64,000 bases of DNA from JAGVSV01 sp050952845 (GTDB taxonomy: Bacteria; Bacillota; Clostridia; Christensenellales; Aristaeellaceae). Shown here one piece after another: positions 8,746 through 17,572 of this stretch. Position numbers and translations under genes: made by a program. The notes under the pieces were generated by a model that was given only the letters and a program-made list of their open reading frames with translations, was not told where the DNA came from and made no database searches. The stretch lies in NCBI GenBank assembly GCA_050952845.1, contig JBMNLP010000001.1, forward strand, positions 1,922,001-1,986,000, in the 5' to 3' direction. Within the stretch, counting starts at the first letter, position 1. The number at the start of each line of letters is the position of its first letter.

Positions 8746-8788
8746 GCCACTTGCCGGCGCGGTAAAAGCCTGACCGTAACAGCAGCCC

Positions 8789-8864
8789 GACCCATTAGCT
8801 CAGTCGGCAGAGCACTTGACTTTTAATCAAGGTGTCCCGCGTTCGAGTCGCGGATGGGTCACCA
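8789..8864 (+). tRNA. tRNA-Lys (anticodon TTT)
   Basis: The 76-nt cloverleaf has acceptor arms GACCCAT and ATGGGTC, D-arm TAGCTCAGTCGG, anticodon loop CTTTTAA within stems CTTGA/TCAAG, T-loop GTTCGAGTC and an encoded CCA end. Confidence 0.95.
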
Positions 8865-8865
8865 C

Positions 8866-8903
8866 AAAACCCAGGATTCCTATACAGGACATGGGTTTTT
8901 TGC
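8866..8903 (+). terminator. Rho-independent terminator after tRNA-Lys
   Basis: AAAACCCA pairs with TGGGTTTT across an 18-nt loop, and the right arm runs into a T-tract. It begins 2 bp after the tRNA CCA. Confidence 0.7.
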
Positions 8904-8939
8904 TTTATTCGGGCCTAAAAAATAATCTAAAATTTCCCC

Positions 8940-8968
8940 TTGACAAACTGGATTTGCCTCCCTACAAT
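8940..8968 (+). promoter_or_regulatory. Promoter of the four-tRNA cluster
   Basis: TTGACA and TACAAT are separated by 17 bp, about 90 bp upstream of tRNA-Leu. It restarts transcription after the terminator of the preceding tRNA. Confidence 0.75.
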
Positions 8969-9060
8969 GGACAAGTAACGTTTTTCGTGCCCGGGCATGA
9001 AACGTCGGCAGATGAAGCCGGCCGATGCAGAAACGCCTGAACGGTTGCAGCAGAAGCCGT

Positions 9061-9144
9061 GCGGACGTGGCGGAACGGCAGACGCGCCAGACTTAGGATC
9101 TGGTGCCTAACGGCGTAAGAGTTCAAGTCTCTTCGTCCGCACCA
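9061..9144 (+). tRNA. tRNA-Leu (anticodon TAG)
   Basis: The 84-nt class II tRNA has acceptor GCGGACG/CGTCCGC, anticodon loop CTTAGGA, a long variable arm (TGCCTAACGGCG), T-loop GTTCAAGTC and an encoded CCA. Confidence 0.95.
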
Positions 9145-9153
9145 CCCGGTGAT

Positions 9154-9229
9154 GCGGTAGTAGCTCAGTTGGTAGAGCGCAACCTTGCCAAGGTTGAGGT
9201 CGCGAGTCCGAGTCTCGTCTACCGCTCCA
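9154..9229 (+). tRNA. tRNA-Gly (anticodon GCC)
   Basis: The acceptor is GCGGTAG/CTACCGC and the anticodon stem CAACC/GGTTG encloses loop TTGCCAA. CCA is encoded. The T-arm region (GCGAGTCCGAGTCTCGT) has GTCCGAGTC instead of the usual GTTCGA, a small departure from consensus. Confidence 0.92.
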
Positions 9230-9293
9230 CAAGGCGGATTGTCCCGCGCATGGTCTCCGGTACGCGAGCGTGCCGGAGATCCAATCGGACCCT

Positions 9294-9367
9294 GCGGGTG
9301 TAGCTCAATGGCAGAGCTCCAGCCTTCCAAGCTGGCTACGTGGGTTCGATTCCCATCACCCGCTCCA
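9294..9367 (+). tRNA. tRNA-Gly (anticodon TCC)
   Basis: The 74-nt tRNA has acceptor GCGGGTG/CACCCGC, anticodon loop CTTCCAA, T-loop GTTCGATTC and an encoded CCA. Confidence 0.95.
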
Positions 9368-9370
9368 CGC

Positions 9371-9446
9371 GCGCCTTTAGCTCAGTTGGTAGAGCACCTG
9401 ACTCTTAATCAGGGTGTCCCGGGTTCGAGTCCCTGAAGGCGCACCA
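9371..9446 (+). tRNA. tRNA-Lys (anticodon CTT)
   Basis: The 76-nt tRNA has acceptor GCGCCTT/AAGGCGC, anticodon stem CCTGA/TCAGG around loop CTCTTAA, T-loop GTTCGAGTC and an encoded CCA. It starts 3 bp after tRNA-Gly. Confidence 0.95.
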
Positions 9447-9455
9447 CGTGAAAAG

Positions 9456-9487
9456 CCCTTGAAAAATAGAACTTTCAAGGGATTTTT
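9456..9487 (+). terminator. Terminator of the tRNA cluster
   Basis: CCCTTGAAA pairs perfectly with TTTCAAGGG across an 8-nt loop and is followed by ATTTTT. It begins 10 bp after the last tRNA. Bases 9490-9674 downstream hold nothing I can recognise. Confidence 0.85.
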
Positions 9488-9674
9488 ATTCTCTTATTGT
9501 CGAAAGTTTCAACGTTTACATGGCTCATATCCGTCATATTGCTCACATTTTAGCTGTCAATAAACACTGCTAAACATTGTAAATTACAGTATCTTGACGA
9601 TGTTTTATGTGCTTGAAGTGCATAACTCAGGAAAAAGATAGAAGCCCGGCTTGCTATAAAAGCATCTGCAATTT

Positions 9675-9835
9675 AGAGCAAATTACGCCATCATGGCGCA
9701 CAAAGCAGCGCAGGATTTTTGTCGCTGGCAAGGAGCGTGAACGCAGGCGTAGCAGCGCTACGTCAAGTGAACAGCGACACAGCCAGAGGCAAAAAGACAA
9801 GTCTGCAACTGCGACATGATAAGTGAATTTGCTCT
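9675..9835 (+). repeat. Dispersed 161-bp repeat, copy A, with terminal inverted repeats
   Basis: The element begins AGAGCAAATT and ends AATTTGCTCT, a perfect 10-bp inverted terminal repeat. With the flanking T and A it becomes 11 bp (TAGAGCAAATT), consistent with a TA target or an extended end. Inside is the hairpin CGTAGC-AGC-GCTACG. A second copy at 29969-30129 differs at only about 5 of 161 positions. Divergent relatives lie at 23385-23635 (reverse strand) and 45082-45190. No transposase is encoded, so it looks MITE-like or like a structured non-autonomous repeat. Confidence 0.85.
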
Positions 9836-9883
9836 AAAATTATCCTTTGACTGAAATACGTATGATGTGGTAATGTGAGTTCT

Positions 9884-9955
9884 ACCGTGTCTCAGTTGGA
9901 GAGCAGCTGATTCTAATCAGCAGGCCGGCGGTTCGAGTCAGCCGGATAATTCCTA
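9884..9955 (+). pseudogene. Decayed tRNA, probably tRNA-Arg(TCT)-like
   Basis: The stretch keeps a D-arm-like CTCAGTTGGAGAGCAG, an anticodon stem GCTGA/TCAGC and a GGTTCGAGTC T-loop core. The anticodon loop is only six bases (TTCTAA instead of seven), the D-loop is shortened, no acceptor pairing is found and there is no CCA. The loop would have held TCT. It appears to be a tRNA relic, not a working gene. Bases 9956-10074 downstream show nothing else. Confidence 0.5.
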
Positions 9956-10074
9956 CATGACACGTAGCTGGTAATGTGTTGGACTTGTACATTTACGGTT
10001 TTCATGCCGGCATAAATGCGCAGTGCACTCAGACCGGTTTGGTCATTTTGTATTTATTTGCCAAGGACTTAAAA

Positions 10075-10092
10075 TTTCTATAACCATAGAAA
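10075..10092. promoter_or_regulatory. Inverted repeat upstream of the diguanylate cyclase
   Basis: TTTCTAT-AACC-ATAGAAA is a perfect 7-bp inverted repeat about 65 bp before the start codon. It may be an operator or a short hairpin. No clear -35/-10 pair was found around it. Confidence 0.3.
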
Positions 10093-10155
10093 ATATGTTA
10101 TTGACCGCTGGAAATTGACCTCTTTTTTGATCTAATTAGCCTTGATAATGAGGAG

Positions 10156-11301
10156 ATGATGGAATTGCAGGACAACTTTGAAAAAACAGAAGATGAAAAA
10201 GGCAATGCTGTGCAAACAACATTCCGTTTACTCAAAAGAACGCTTCGACAAATCTATTATAAGGAGCTTCCGCTGGATCACCTTGTGTTTTTATACACTG
10301 CCGGCGCTGGTGTTTTTATGTCCATATTCGGACTCGGTTATAATATGTTAAAGGGACTTGGCATGTTTACGTTGCCGGTGTTCGTGTCGTACCTCATGTT
10401 AACCCTTTCATGCGTTTTATATAGCGTAATCAAAAAGCGTTGGTACGGAGCTGCCGTGATTGTCATAGGCTCCTCCGTGTTTTTGTTGATTCCTTTTCTA
10501 TGGTTTACAATCGGTGGTGCTACCGGCTCCACTGTCCCTCTTATGCTCACGGGCGGTCTGTGCATAGCTCTCGTTTTCAAAGGAGCAGTGCGCACCTGTA
10601 TGCTAACCATGGAAGCAATTATGTTGGTTGCCTTTATCGCGCTAGAATACCATTTCCCTGATATCATCATACCTTATTCTACCCGTACAGAACACTATTC
10701 AGATTTGGCGTTTGGTGTGACCATGAGCCTCTTAGTCAATTCCATTCTTGCTTATACGGTGATGGAACATTATGCGAGGGTGCGGGATGAAAAAACGCGC
10801 TTGGTGCGTCGCCTGGAGTACCTCTCGCTGACCGATGACCTGACCGGTTTATATAATCGCCGTTTCCTATCAGCAAGCATCGACGAGGAAATGCGCCGGG
10901 CATACGAGACAGGTTCGCGACTGACGCTTTGCATCCTGGACATTGACCATTTTAAGGAAATAAACGATACCTACGGGCATGAGTATGGTGATGAAGTACT
11001 ATTCAATATTGCACAGATCATGAAGGCCAGTCTGACAGAAGAAGAGCTTTTCGGCCGTTATGGCGGAGAAGAGTTTTTGGTGCTGTTTCCAGGAAAAACC
11101 CCGAGGGAAGCACTGCCCATCGTGCAGGCGCTTGGCGATCATGTAAGAACACATGCGTGGAGCCATGGTAAGCCGGTCACACTTTCCGGTGGACTCAGCA
11201 ATTATGTTAAGGGGATCTCTTATTCAAATTTTATAGAAGCCGCTGACAAAAACCTCTATCGTGCCAAACGACAAGGACGGGACAGGATGATCTATCGTTA
11301 G
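10156..11301 (+). CDS. Membrane diguanylate cyclase (GGDEF domain)
   Basis: The 381-residue protein has about six hydrophobic segments between residues 45 and 205, then a GGDEF domain starting at LTDDLTGLYNRRF. The active-site signature is GGEEF (in RYGGEEFLVLF, near residue 303). The inhibitory I-site RxxD is not present: the corresponding residues are TEEE. The enzyme should make cyclic di-GMP from two GTP without classical product inhibition. The start is uncertain between adjacent ATGs at 10156 and 10159; GAGGAG lies directly in front, which favours 10159. Base composition is more AT-rich than its neighbours, and it stands alone between the tRNA/repeat region and uxaC. Confidence 0.88.
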   Translation: MMELQDNFEKTEDEKGNAVQTTFRLLKRTLRQIYYKELPLDHLVFLYTAGAGVFMSIFGLGYNMLKGLGMFTLPVFVSYLMLTLSCVLYSVIKKRWYGAAVIVIGSSVFLLIPFLWFTIGGATGSTVPLMLTGGLCIALVFKGAVRTCMLTMEAIMLVAFIALEYHFPDIIIPYSTRTEHYSDLAFGVTMSLLVNSILAYTVMEHYARVRDEKTRLVRRLEYLSLTDDLTGLYNRRFLSASIDEEMRRAYETGSRLTLCILDIDHFKEINDTYGHEYGDEVLFNIAQIMKASLTEEELFGRYGGEEFLVLFPGKTPREALPIVQALGDHVRTHAWSHGKPVTLSGGLSNYVKGISYSNFIEAADKNLYRAKRQGRDRMIYR

Positions 11302-11514
11302 CTATCTTGATGAAAAACAGGATGCCCGGGCGCTGTGCCTGCTGGCAAAAATGGAAAACCACCGGGCCAAAACCCATCGCCGGCAAGCGGCGCTCTATGC
11401 CCGCCAGGCACTGGCAAGCCGCTGAAACACAACCAAAAACTAACTGCCTTCCGGCTGCGCGCGGTGATATCATCGCAACGGCAGCAAGCCGAAGGGCAGT
11501 TATCTGTTATCAAA

Positions 11515-12886
11515 TCAGAAATTGAAGTATTTCACCGCGTTTTCATAGCATATGCCGCGGATAATGGCATCCAGGGTTTCCCGGTCGTCGGGGTATTTGC
11601 CGTTTTCCACCCAGCCGCCTATCAAGTCGCAGACAATGCGGCGGAAGTAATCATGCCGGGGATAGCTGATCATTGAACGGGAGTCCGTCAGCATACCGAT
11701 GAAGTTGCTGATCAGTCCGACGGATGCCAACGTCCTCATCTGATCACGCATGCCGTCCAGCTGGTCTAAGAACCACCAGGCGCTGCCAAACTGCACCTTG
11801 CCGGGTGTGCCGCCCTGGAAGCAGCCTGCCGCCGTATCCAGGATGTAATTAGCTGCCGGGTTCAGGCTGTACAGGATGGTTTTGGGTAGATGCCCCGCAG
11901 CATCCTGCGCGTCCATCAGGGCCAGCAGCTTTTCTGCCACTGGGATGTCGGTGATGCTATCCACGCCGGTATCGGAGCCGAAGGCCTTGAACAGGCGGGT
12001 GTTGTTGTTGCGGATGGCATTCATATGGTATTGCTGTGCCCAGCCGCGGTCATGATACAATTTGCCCAGCGCTACCAGCACTGCCGTCTGGTAGTGCTCC
12101 AGGTGCAGAGGATCGACGCTTTTGCCAGCCATGCCGTCCTGCAGCGCCTTATCGGCAAGCGTTCTATCGGGTTCTACAAAAGGCACCATGTCCAGGCCAT
12201 GGTCGGATACGCGCGCGCCATTGTCGTGGAAGTATTGAATGCGCTTGTCCAGCGCTTTGATTACATCAGCAGTCGATTGAATGGCAGCCGATATAGTCGC
12301 CAAAGCCCTGCTGACCGGCTTTCAGCGCCTTGTCTGGCCGGAAAGCGGGCAGCACGCGGAAGCCCAGGTTTTGGTCCTTCGCCAGCTGCTGGTGGTGCCG
12401 CAGGTCATCAATGGGATCGTCGGTGGTGCAGATCACCTCCACGTTGAAGCGGCGGATCAGGTTTTTCGCGCTGTATTCGTCAGTAGCCAGCAGGGCAGAC
12501 GTTCTGTCCCATACGGCTTGGGCGGTTTTTTCGCTCAATATGTCCGTGATGCCGAATACGCGCTTCAGCTCCAGGTGGGTCCAGTGGTGCAGAGGGTTGC
12601 CGATCATCATCGGCATGGCTTTGGCATAGGCCAAAAAGCGCTCATAGTCATCCGAGGTTCGGATAAACTCGTTGTCAAAGCCATAGGCCGCCATGGCGCG
12701 CCACTTATAATGGTCGCCGCCTAAAAACAGGTGGCCGATGTTGCGGAATTTGATGTCATTGGCGATATCTGCCGGCGGCGGGAGGCAATGATAGTCGATG
12801 ATGGGCACGCCCTCGGTCACCTCGTGATACAAGCGACGAGCAGTCGGCGTGCTGAGCAGAAAATCCTCTGACATGAACGTTTTCAC
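11515..12886 (-). pseudogene. uxaC: Glucuronate isomerase (uxaC), split by a frameshift
   Basis: The gene reads from a GTG at 12884-12886 (MKTFMSEDFLLSTPTARRLY, behind GGAGG) to about 12266. It then continues in another frame from about 12303 to 11515. The two pieces (about 206 and 262 residues with a short overlap) together give the usual length of about 470 for UxaC. The first half has the metal-site region IDYHCLPPP and GNPLHHWTHLELKR. The second has FHDNGARVSDHGLD and SRSMISYPRHDYFRR. The break lies within about 40 bp around 12266-12303. UxaC interconverts glucuronate/galacturonate and fructuronate/tagaturonate. Either the gene is newly inactivated or there is a one-base sequence error. 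Confidence 0.85.
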
Positions 12887-13036
12887 TGCGGGTATCCTCC
12901 ATATCATTATCGCTGAAACAATGCGTTGCATCGCTATCATGTCACGTTTGCCACCGGTTATCCACTGCCATGCACAAAATCAATGTTTGCGCAATGCCCC
13001 ATCCTGGTGTAGGATGGTGATGAAAGCGAGGACGCC

Positions 13037-14284
13037 ATGACTGAACGCCTGTATTATGACGATGCCTACCTGACCGCCTTTGACGCCATTGTGCTGCGCT
13101 GCCAGGCGCAGGATGGGCAGCACCGTGTGCTGCTGAACCGAACTGCCTTTTACCCCACCTCCGGTGGCCAGCCCCACGATACGGGGGTGCTGATAGCCGG
13201 TGCCAACCGCCATGCCGTCACCGATGTGGCGGCGGACGCCGACGGCAACGTCTGGCATACCATCGGCATGCCGTTGCCGGAAGGCAGCGCAGTCCACGGC
13301 GAAATCGACTGGCCGCGCCGCTTCGACCACATGCAGCAGCACCTTGGCGAGCATGTCTTAGCAGGCGCCATCCACGAGCTGCTGGGCGGGTATACCATTG
13401 GGCTGCATATGGGCGCCAGCACCTCCACCATCGATGTGACGATGCCGGATAAACGCCTGCGCCTAACTGAAGCCGAAGTGTTGACCCTGGAAGAAACCGT
13501 GAACGGGCGCCTGCAGCAGAACTTAGCAGTAAAATGCTGGTTTCCGGATGCCCAGGAGCTGCAGCGCCTGCCACTGCGCAAACCGCCGCCTGCAGTGAAT
13601 AACGTACGCATCGTCGATGTCGGTGGCATTGAAATGGTTGCCTGCGGCGGTACGCACCCCGCCACCACCGGGCAAGCCGGCCAGCTGAAGGTGCTGGATA
13701 CGCAGCCAGCCAGGGGCAAAATGCGCGTCAGCTTTGTCTGCGGCATGCGCACAGTGCGGTACTTTCATGCTTTGTATAACACGGCGGTGCAGGCGGGCAG
13801 GCTGCTGTCCAGCTCCCCGGAAGCCCTCGCAGACGCAACGTCAAAAATGGTAGCCAACATGGCGAACCTGCGGGCCGAGCTTGCGCAAATGAAGAAAGCC
13901 TCCGTGCTGGCGCAGGCAGACCGATGCCTGTTAAGTGCGCAGCCGCTGCCCCGGGGCTGGAAATTGGCGGCAGCCGAGCTTAACGACGCCGACATGGACT
14001 CCCTGGGCAGCGCAGCAGCACACCTGACAGCCAGTCCGGGCGTGATCGCCCTGCTGGCAGCCGCGGCAGAAACAGGCTATACGGTGGTTTTCGCGCGTTC
14101 AGCCGATGTTGACCTGGATATGCGGAAAGTCATCCAACAAGCCGGCGTCAGAGGCGGCGGGCGAAACGACTTCGCGCGCGGAGCGGCCGAAAGCCCGGCA
14201 TCGCTTGCAAAAGCCGAACAATTCGTCATTCACGAAGCGGGTTCAGCCCGCTCCGAAAACACGCAAAATAGTGAGCAATATTAA
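13037..14284 (+). CDS. AlaX-like alanyl-tRNA editing protein with DHHA1 domain
   Basis: The 415-residue protein begins with a second-domain AlaRS-type fold (LYYDDAYLTAFDAIVL, RTAFYPTSGGQPHDTG). It carries zinc ligands in HMQQHLGEH and the later CGGTHPATTGQAG, the hallmark of trans-editing AlaX and the AlaRS editing site. The remaining 200 residues include a coiled-coil linker (LADATSKMVANMANLRAEL) and end in RGGGRNDFARGAAES, the DHHA1 GGGG-type motif. It should hydrolyse mischarged Ser- or Gly-tRNA-Ala. The start ATG follows GCGAGG. It is divergent from uxaC. A weak TTGCGC-17 bp-TAGGAT promoter is possible just upstream. Confidence 0.88.
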   Translation: MTERLYYDDAYLTAFDAIVLRCQAQDGQHRVLLNRTAFYPTSGGQPHDTGVLIAGANRHAVTDVAADADGNVWHTIGMPLPEGSAVHGEIDWPRRFDHMQQHLGEHVLAGAIHELLGGYTIGLHMGASTSTIDVTMPDKRLRLTEAEVLTLEETVNGRLQQNLAVKCWFPDAQELQRLPLRKPPPAVNNVRIVDVGGIEMVACGGTHPATTGQAGQLKVLDTQPARGKMRVSFVCGMRTVRYFHALYNTAVQAGRLLSSSPEALADATSKMVANMANLRAELAQMKKASVLAQADRCLLSAQPLPRGWKLAAAELNDADMDSLGSAAAHLTASPGVIALLAAAAETGYTVVFARSADVDLDMRKVIQQAGVRGGGRNDFARGAAESPASLAKAEQFVIHEAGSARSENTQNSEQY

Positions 14285-14354
14285 TAAATCAGGAGGAAAA
14301 TAACGTTAATGGTCTTTTTAAGCCATTTCTGACCAAATTCGTCTTTTTAGCAGT

Positions 14355-14383
14355 TTGACTATCTTTGACCTTCATGTTATGAT
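14355..14383 (+). promoter_or_regulatory. Promoter of hsp20
   Basis: TTGACT and TATGAT are separated by 17 bp, about 65 bp before the hsp20 start. No CIRCE-type inverted repeat is visible. Confidence 0.7.
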
Positions 14384-14449
14384 GTATATGCCGGGTGACA
14401 CCGGCACAGCAAAACAAAGAAGCTAAGCATCAACAAAGGAGGAAATACC

Positions 14450-14932
14450 ATGTTTACAATGATACCTTACAGAAGAAACCGCAACTTATCCCCTGCCAGA
14501 CAGATGAGCAACTTCCTCAACGACAGCTTTTTCCGCTCTTTCTTCGACATGAGCGATATGGTGGGCAACGCCGGATTCCGGGTTGACATCAAGGAGCTGG
14601 ACAACCAGTACGTCATCGAAGCCGAACTGCCCGGCGTCAAGGAAGACCAGATCAACCTGACGGTGAACGACGATGTATTGAAAATCAGCGCCACCATGAA
14701 CCAGGAAGCGGACGAACAGCAGGGCGCCTATTGCTACAGGGAGCGCCGCTGCGGCCACATGGAACGCAGCTTCACCCTGGAAGGCATCTGCCAGGATGAC
14801 ATCAAGGCCGAGTACAGCAACGGCGTGCTGACGGTGAACCTGCCCAAGCTGCAGCAGGAGCCGCAGAAAGCCGAGCGCCGCATCGCAATAGCGGGCATCC
14901 CCGCCACCGAGGAAACAAAGGCAAACGAATAA
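14450..14932 (+). CDS. Hsp20/alpha-crystallin family small heat-shock protein
   Basis: The 160-residue protein starts at an ATG behind AAAGGAGG. The N-terminal arm (residues 1-40) includes FLNDSFFRSFFDMSDM. The alpha-crystallin domain runs from FRVDIKELDNQYVIEAELPG to YSNGVLTVNLPK, with the conserved A/GxLxxxLPK-type GVLTVNLPK ending. The C-terminal tail carries the I-x-I-like RIAIAGI. It acts as an ATP-independent holdase. It has its own promoter and terminator, so it is monocistronic. Confidence 0.93.
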   Translation: MFTMIPYRRNRNLSPARQMSNFLNDSFFRSFFDMSDMVGNAGFRVDIKELDNQYVIEAELPGVKEDQINLTVNDDVLKISATMNQEADEQQGAYCYRERRCGHMERSFTLEGICQDDIKAEYSNGVLTVNLPKLQQEPQKAERRIAIAGIPATEETKANE

Positions 14933-14941
14933 CCCAATTAG

Positions 14942-14985
14942 AATCCCCCACACTTTCATCGCAACAGTGTGGGGGATTCATCCTA
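14942..14985 (+). terminator. Terminator after hsp20
   Basis: AATCCCCCACACT pairs with AGTGTGGGGGATT (13 bp) over an 11-nt loop and is followed by a T-rich stretch. It lies between the convergent hsp20 and GH2 genes and may serve both. Confidence 0.8.
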
Positions 14986-15011
14986 TTTAAGGAATTAATG
15001 CATCAAAACGA

Positions 15012-17528
15012 TCAAAGTACTGTGCACCATTCTATACCTTCGACACGGTCACACTTAATATCAACCTTCTTAACCTGTCCGGGAACCAGATCGAAATAAT
15101 TGTCGGACATCGGATAGTTGCCCTTAAGATGCACACCATGGATATAGGCATCGGCAGTCAGGATAACCGTCATGCCACCCTCGTACTTCTCAACGCCGAG
15201 AACCTTAGGCTTCGCGCCGGCATACCGGAGACAGCGGGTATCGTGCACACGCAAAACACCGGGTACACATACATCGTTCTCAGGGATCACCATGAAGGTA
15301 CCGGTGGTATAATCGCCTTCAGGCAGGTCGAAGTCACCCAGATAGACGCGGCTCTGAGCCTTCAGAACAAACTCGTGCTTTTCGGTGCGGTCTCCAGAGC
15401 CATCGAAGGCAACATAACCAACTTTTGCATTCAGCACGATATCCTCCGAAGTGTCGTTGCAGCCTTGTACACGAACCTTGCCTCCCACCATGCGCAGACT
15501 CAGCTTTACGGGTGCAAAAGCGCGCTTTACGCCATAGAAGGAAATTTTACGGCGCAGATAGTAGTCGATGATGGTCCAGCCAACCTCACACCAGGTATCG
15601 TTGTACATCCAGAACAAACCACCGCCGCAGAAATTCTTGAAACGGATGGCTTCCAGAGAATACTCCAGCATCATGGATTGTACCATGCCAGCATACAGGA
15701 TGTAATCATCCAGATTCAGATCGGCAGCTTGATCGAGATAATGCTTTTCGATACCAGCCAACACAGTATCCTTCTCGAAGGTGTTGTTATGAAGCCTCCA
15801 GATCTTGCTGTTGCGGTCAATTTCGTTACCATCAAAGAATTCAGCAATAGATTCCTTACAGCAGGGGCCAACATATCCATATTCGGTGACAAAGCGGGAA
15901 AGCACCTTATCATATTCTTTAGGCTCAATGCGCTTCGCCATGTTGGGATTCATAGTACACTGCCCCCAATGGTGCGTATCGCCACAGGTTTCGTCGTTGG
16001 GAAGTTCACCGCCGTAGGGCGAAGAATTCCAGTACGGAATCTCGCTGCAGTTTTCGCGCACAGCTACCTTTGCCGCTTCATTCGCAGTACGCAGACCATA
16101 CTGGTATTCATAGCTGTGTTCCAAACCCCAGTGCGGATTATTAACCTTGTTAAAAATCCAGTGATTTTCATTGTTGCCGCACCACAATGCCATACATGCG
16201 TGATTCCTGAGTCGACGCGTCTGATAGCGCATTTCACGTTTAACCTCATTCATGAACCAATCCAGATGATCCGGATAAGAGGCACAGCCAAACATGAAAT
16301 CATGCCAAATGAGCAACCCCTGACGATCACAGTGTCTGTAAAACACATCCCGCTCATAGATGCCGCCGCCCCAGATGCGCAGCGTGTTGAATCCAGCTTC
16401 CTTTGCCTCATCAATCAGCGTTATATACTTTTGATCGGTCACACGGGCATAAATGGAATCTGAGGGAATCCAGTTGCCACCTTTGCAGAATACGCGCACA
16501 CCGTTGATTACCAGGAAGAAATTACGGCTTTTTTCATCCACACGGCTGGTGTCCAGTTCCACCGTACGAAGACCCAGCTCAAATTCAGGATATTCTGTTA
16601 CGATACCTTCGCAGTCGACCGACACCTTGACGTTATACAGTGGTTGATCGCCGTATCCGGCAGGCCACCAGAGCTTGGCATCGGGCAGCACGATATCCAT
16701 ATCCAGATAATTGAGGCCGGAAGTGAGCAGAACATCCTTCTTTTCAAACGTCCACTCCTGGTCCTCAAGGCTCATGGTGAGCTTGAAATCACAATCGCGG
16801 GTGGAAATAACGTTCAGCTGATCCAGCTCGGCGGTCAGATGCACATTGACCGCATTTTCCATGATCTCGGTAGTATACATATGTACCGCACGAATGGCAA
16901 CCTTATTGTAGCAGCGGATGTATGCATTCTTCACAATGCCGCAGGTAATTGCCTTAGGACCCCAGTCCCAGCCAACCACATACTGAGGCTTGCGCATGCA
17001 GCCGCGCCGTTTGTCACTACGATCCGTGCAGTTGTTGTTTTCCTCGGTACAGACAGCCCAATTGATTTCGGACATCAAGTCATCGCTTACAGATTCCATA
17101 CCCGTGGTCATGCGCACCGTCAGCTGGTTCTTGCCAACACGCAGATGATTCTTGATTCCACGGAAGAAGGGATAATGCGCGCTGATATGGCTGCCGATCC
17201 ATACTCCGTTGAAAAAAATATCCGCATAGCCATCCAGCGACTCCAGCGTTAGCTCAATCACGTCGGAAGCAACATCTTCCTCAGTTGCCTCAAAGTCATT
17301 GACAAACCACCAGGAGCGATGCTCTGTCCATTCCGCTTCATAACAGTAATCCGCTTTCGTAACATCGCGGATAATGCCAGCCTCCTCGAGAGGCATATGG
17401 ATATCGCAGGGCAGTTCGCATGGCATCCAGCCCTCCTTGGAATCCAATACACGATTCAAAGCATCCTTTCTCCATGCCATCGGCGCTTCGTGTAAGCGCC
17501 AATTCCGATTCAGACAAAGAGTCTTCAT
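15012..17528 (-). CDS. Glycoside hydrolase family 2 beta-mannosidase
   Basis: The 838-residue protein has no signal peptide and is therefore intracellular. The N-terminal jelly-roll sugar-binding domain (about residues 1-190) includes SLDGYADIFFNGVWIG. Immunoglobulin-like domains follow, then the catalytic barrel. The acid/base glutamate lies in WCGNNENHW (about residue 450) and the nucleophile in RFVTEYGYVG (about residue 548). The order and the FLVINGVRVFCKGGNWIPSD motif are those of beta-mannosidases and exo-glucosaminidases. Next to an oligosaccharide ABC importer, it probably splits imported mannosides. It is last in the importer gene group. Codon use is more AT-rich than in flanking housekeeping genes. 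Confidence 0.88.
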   Translation of the reverse strand: MKTLCLNRNWRLHEAPMAWRKDALNRVLDSKEGWMPCELPCDIHMPLEEAGIIRDVTKADYCYEAEWTEHRSWWFVNDFEATEEDVASDVIELTLESLDGYADIFFNGVWIGSHISAHYPFFRGIKNHLRVGKNQLTVRMTTGMESVSDDLMSEINWAVCTEENNNCTDRSDKRRGCMRKPQYVVGWDWGPKAITCGIVKNAYIRCYNKVAIRAVHMYTTEIMENAVNVHLTAELDQLNVISTRDCDFKLTMSLEDQEWTFEKKDVLLTSGLNYLDMDIVLPDAKLWWPAGYGDQPLYNVKVSVDCEGIVTEYPEFELGLRTVELDTSRVDEKSRNFFLVINGVRVFCKGGNWIPSDSIYARVTDQKYITLIDEAKEAGFNTLRIWGGGIYERDVFYRHCDRQGLLIWHDFMFGCASYPDHLDWFMNEVKREMRYQTRRLRNHACMALWCGNNENHWIFNKVNNPHWGLEHSYEYQYGLRTANEAAKVAVRENCSEIPYWNSSPYGGELPNDETCGDTHHWGQCTMNPNMAKRIEPKEYDKVLSRFVTEYGYVGPCCKESIAEFFDGNEIDRNSKIWRLHNNTFEKDTVLAGIEKHYLDQAADLNLDDYILYAGMVQSMMLEYSLEAIRFKNFCGGGLFWMYNDTWCEVGWTIIDYYLRRKISFYGVKRAFAPVKLSLRMVGGKVRVQGCNDTSEDIVLNAKVGYVAFDGSGDRTEKHEFVLKAQSRVYLGDFDLPEGDYTTGTFMVIPENDVCVPGVLRVHDTRCLRYAGAKPKVLGVEKYEGGMTVILTADAYIHGVHLKGNYPMSDNYFDLVPGQVKKVDIKCDRVEGIEWCTVL

Positions 17529-17572
17529 AATAATCCTCCTTTTAGACTTCTTATGTTTTTTATTCGATCCGT

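Noticed and set aside
15129..16463. Long forward-strand open frame inside the GH2 gene
   Set aside because: It is antisense to a well-supported beta-mannosidase and its translation has no recognisable motif.
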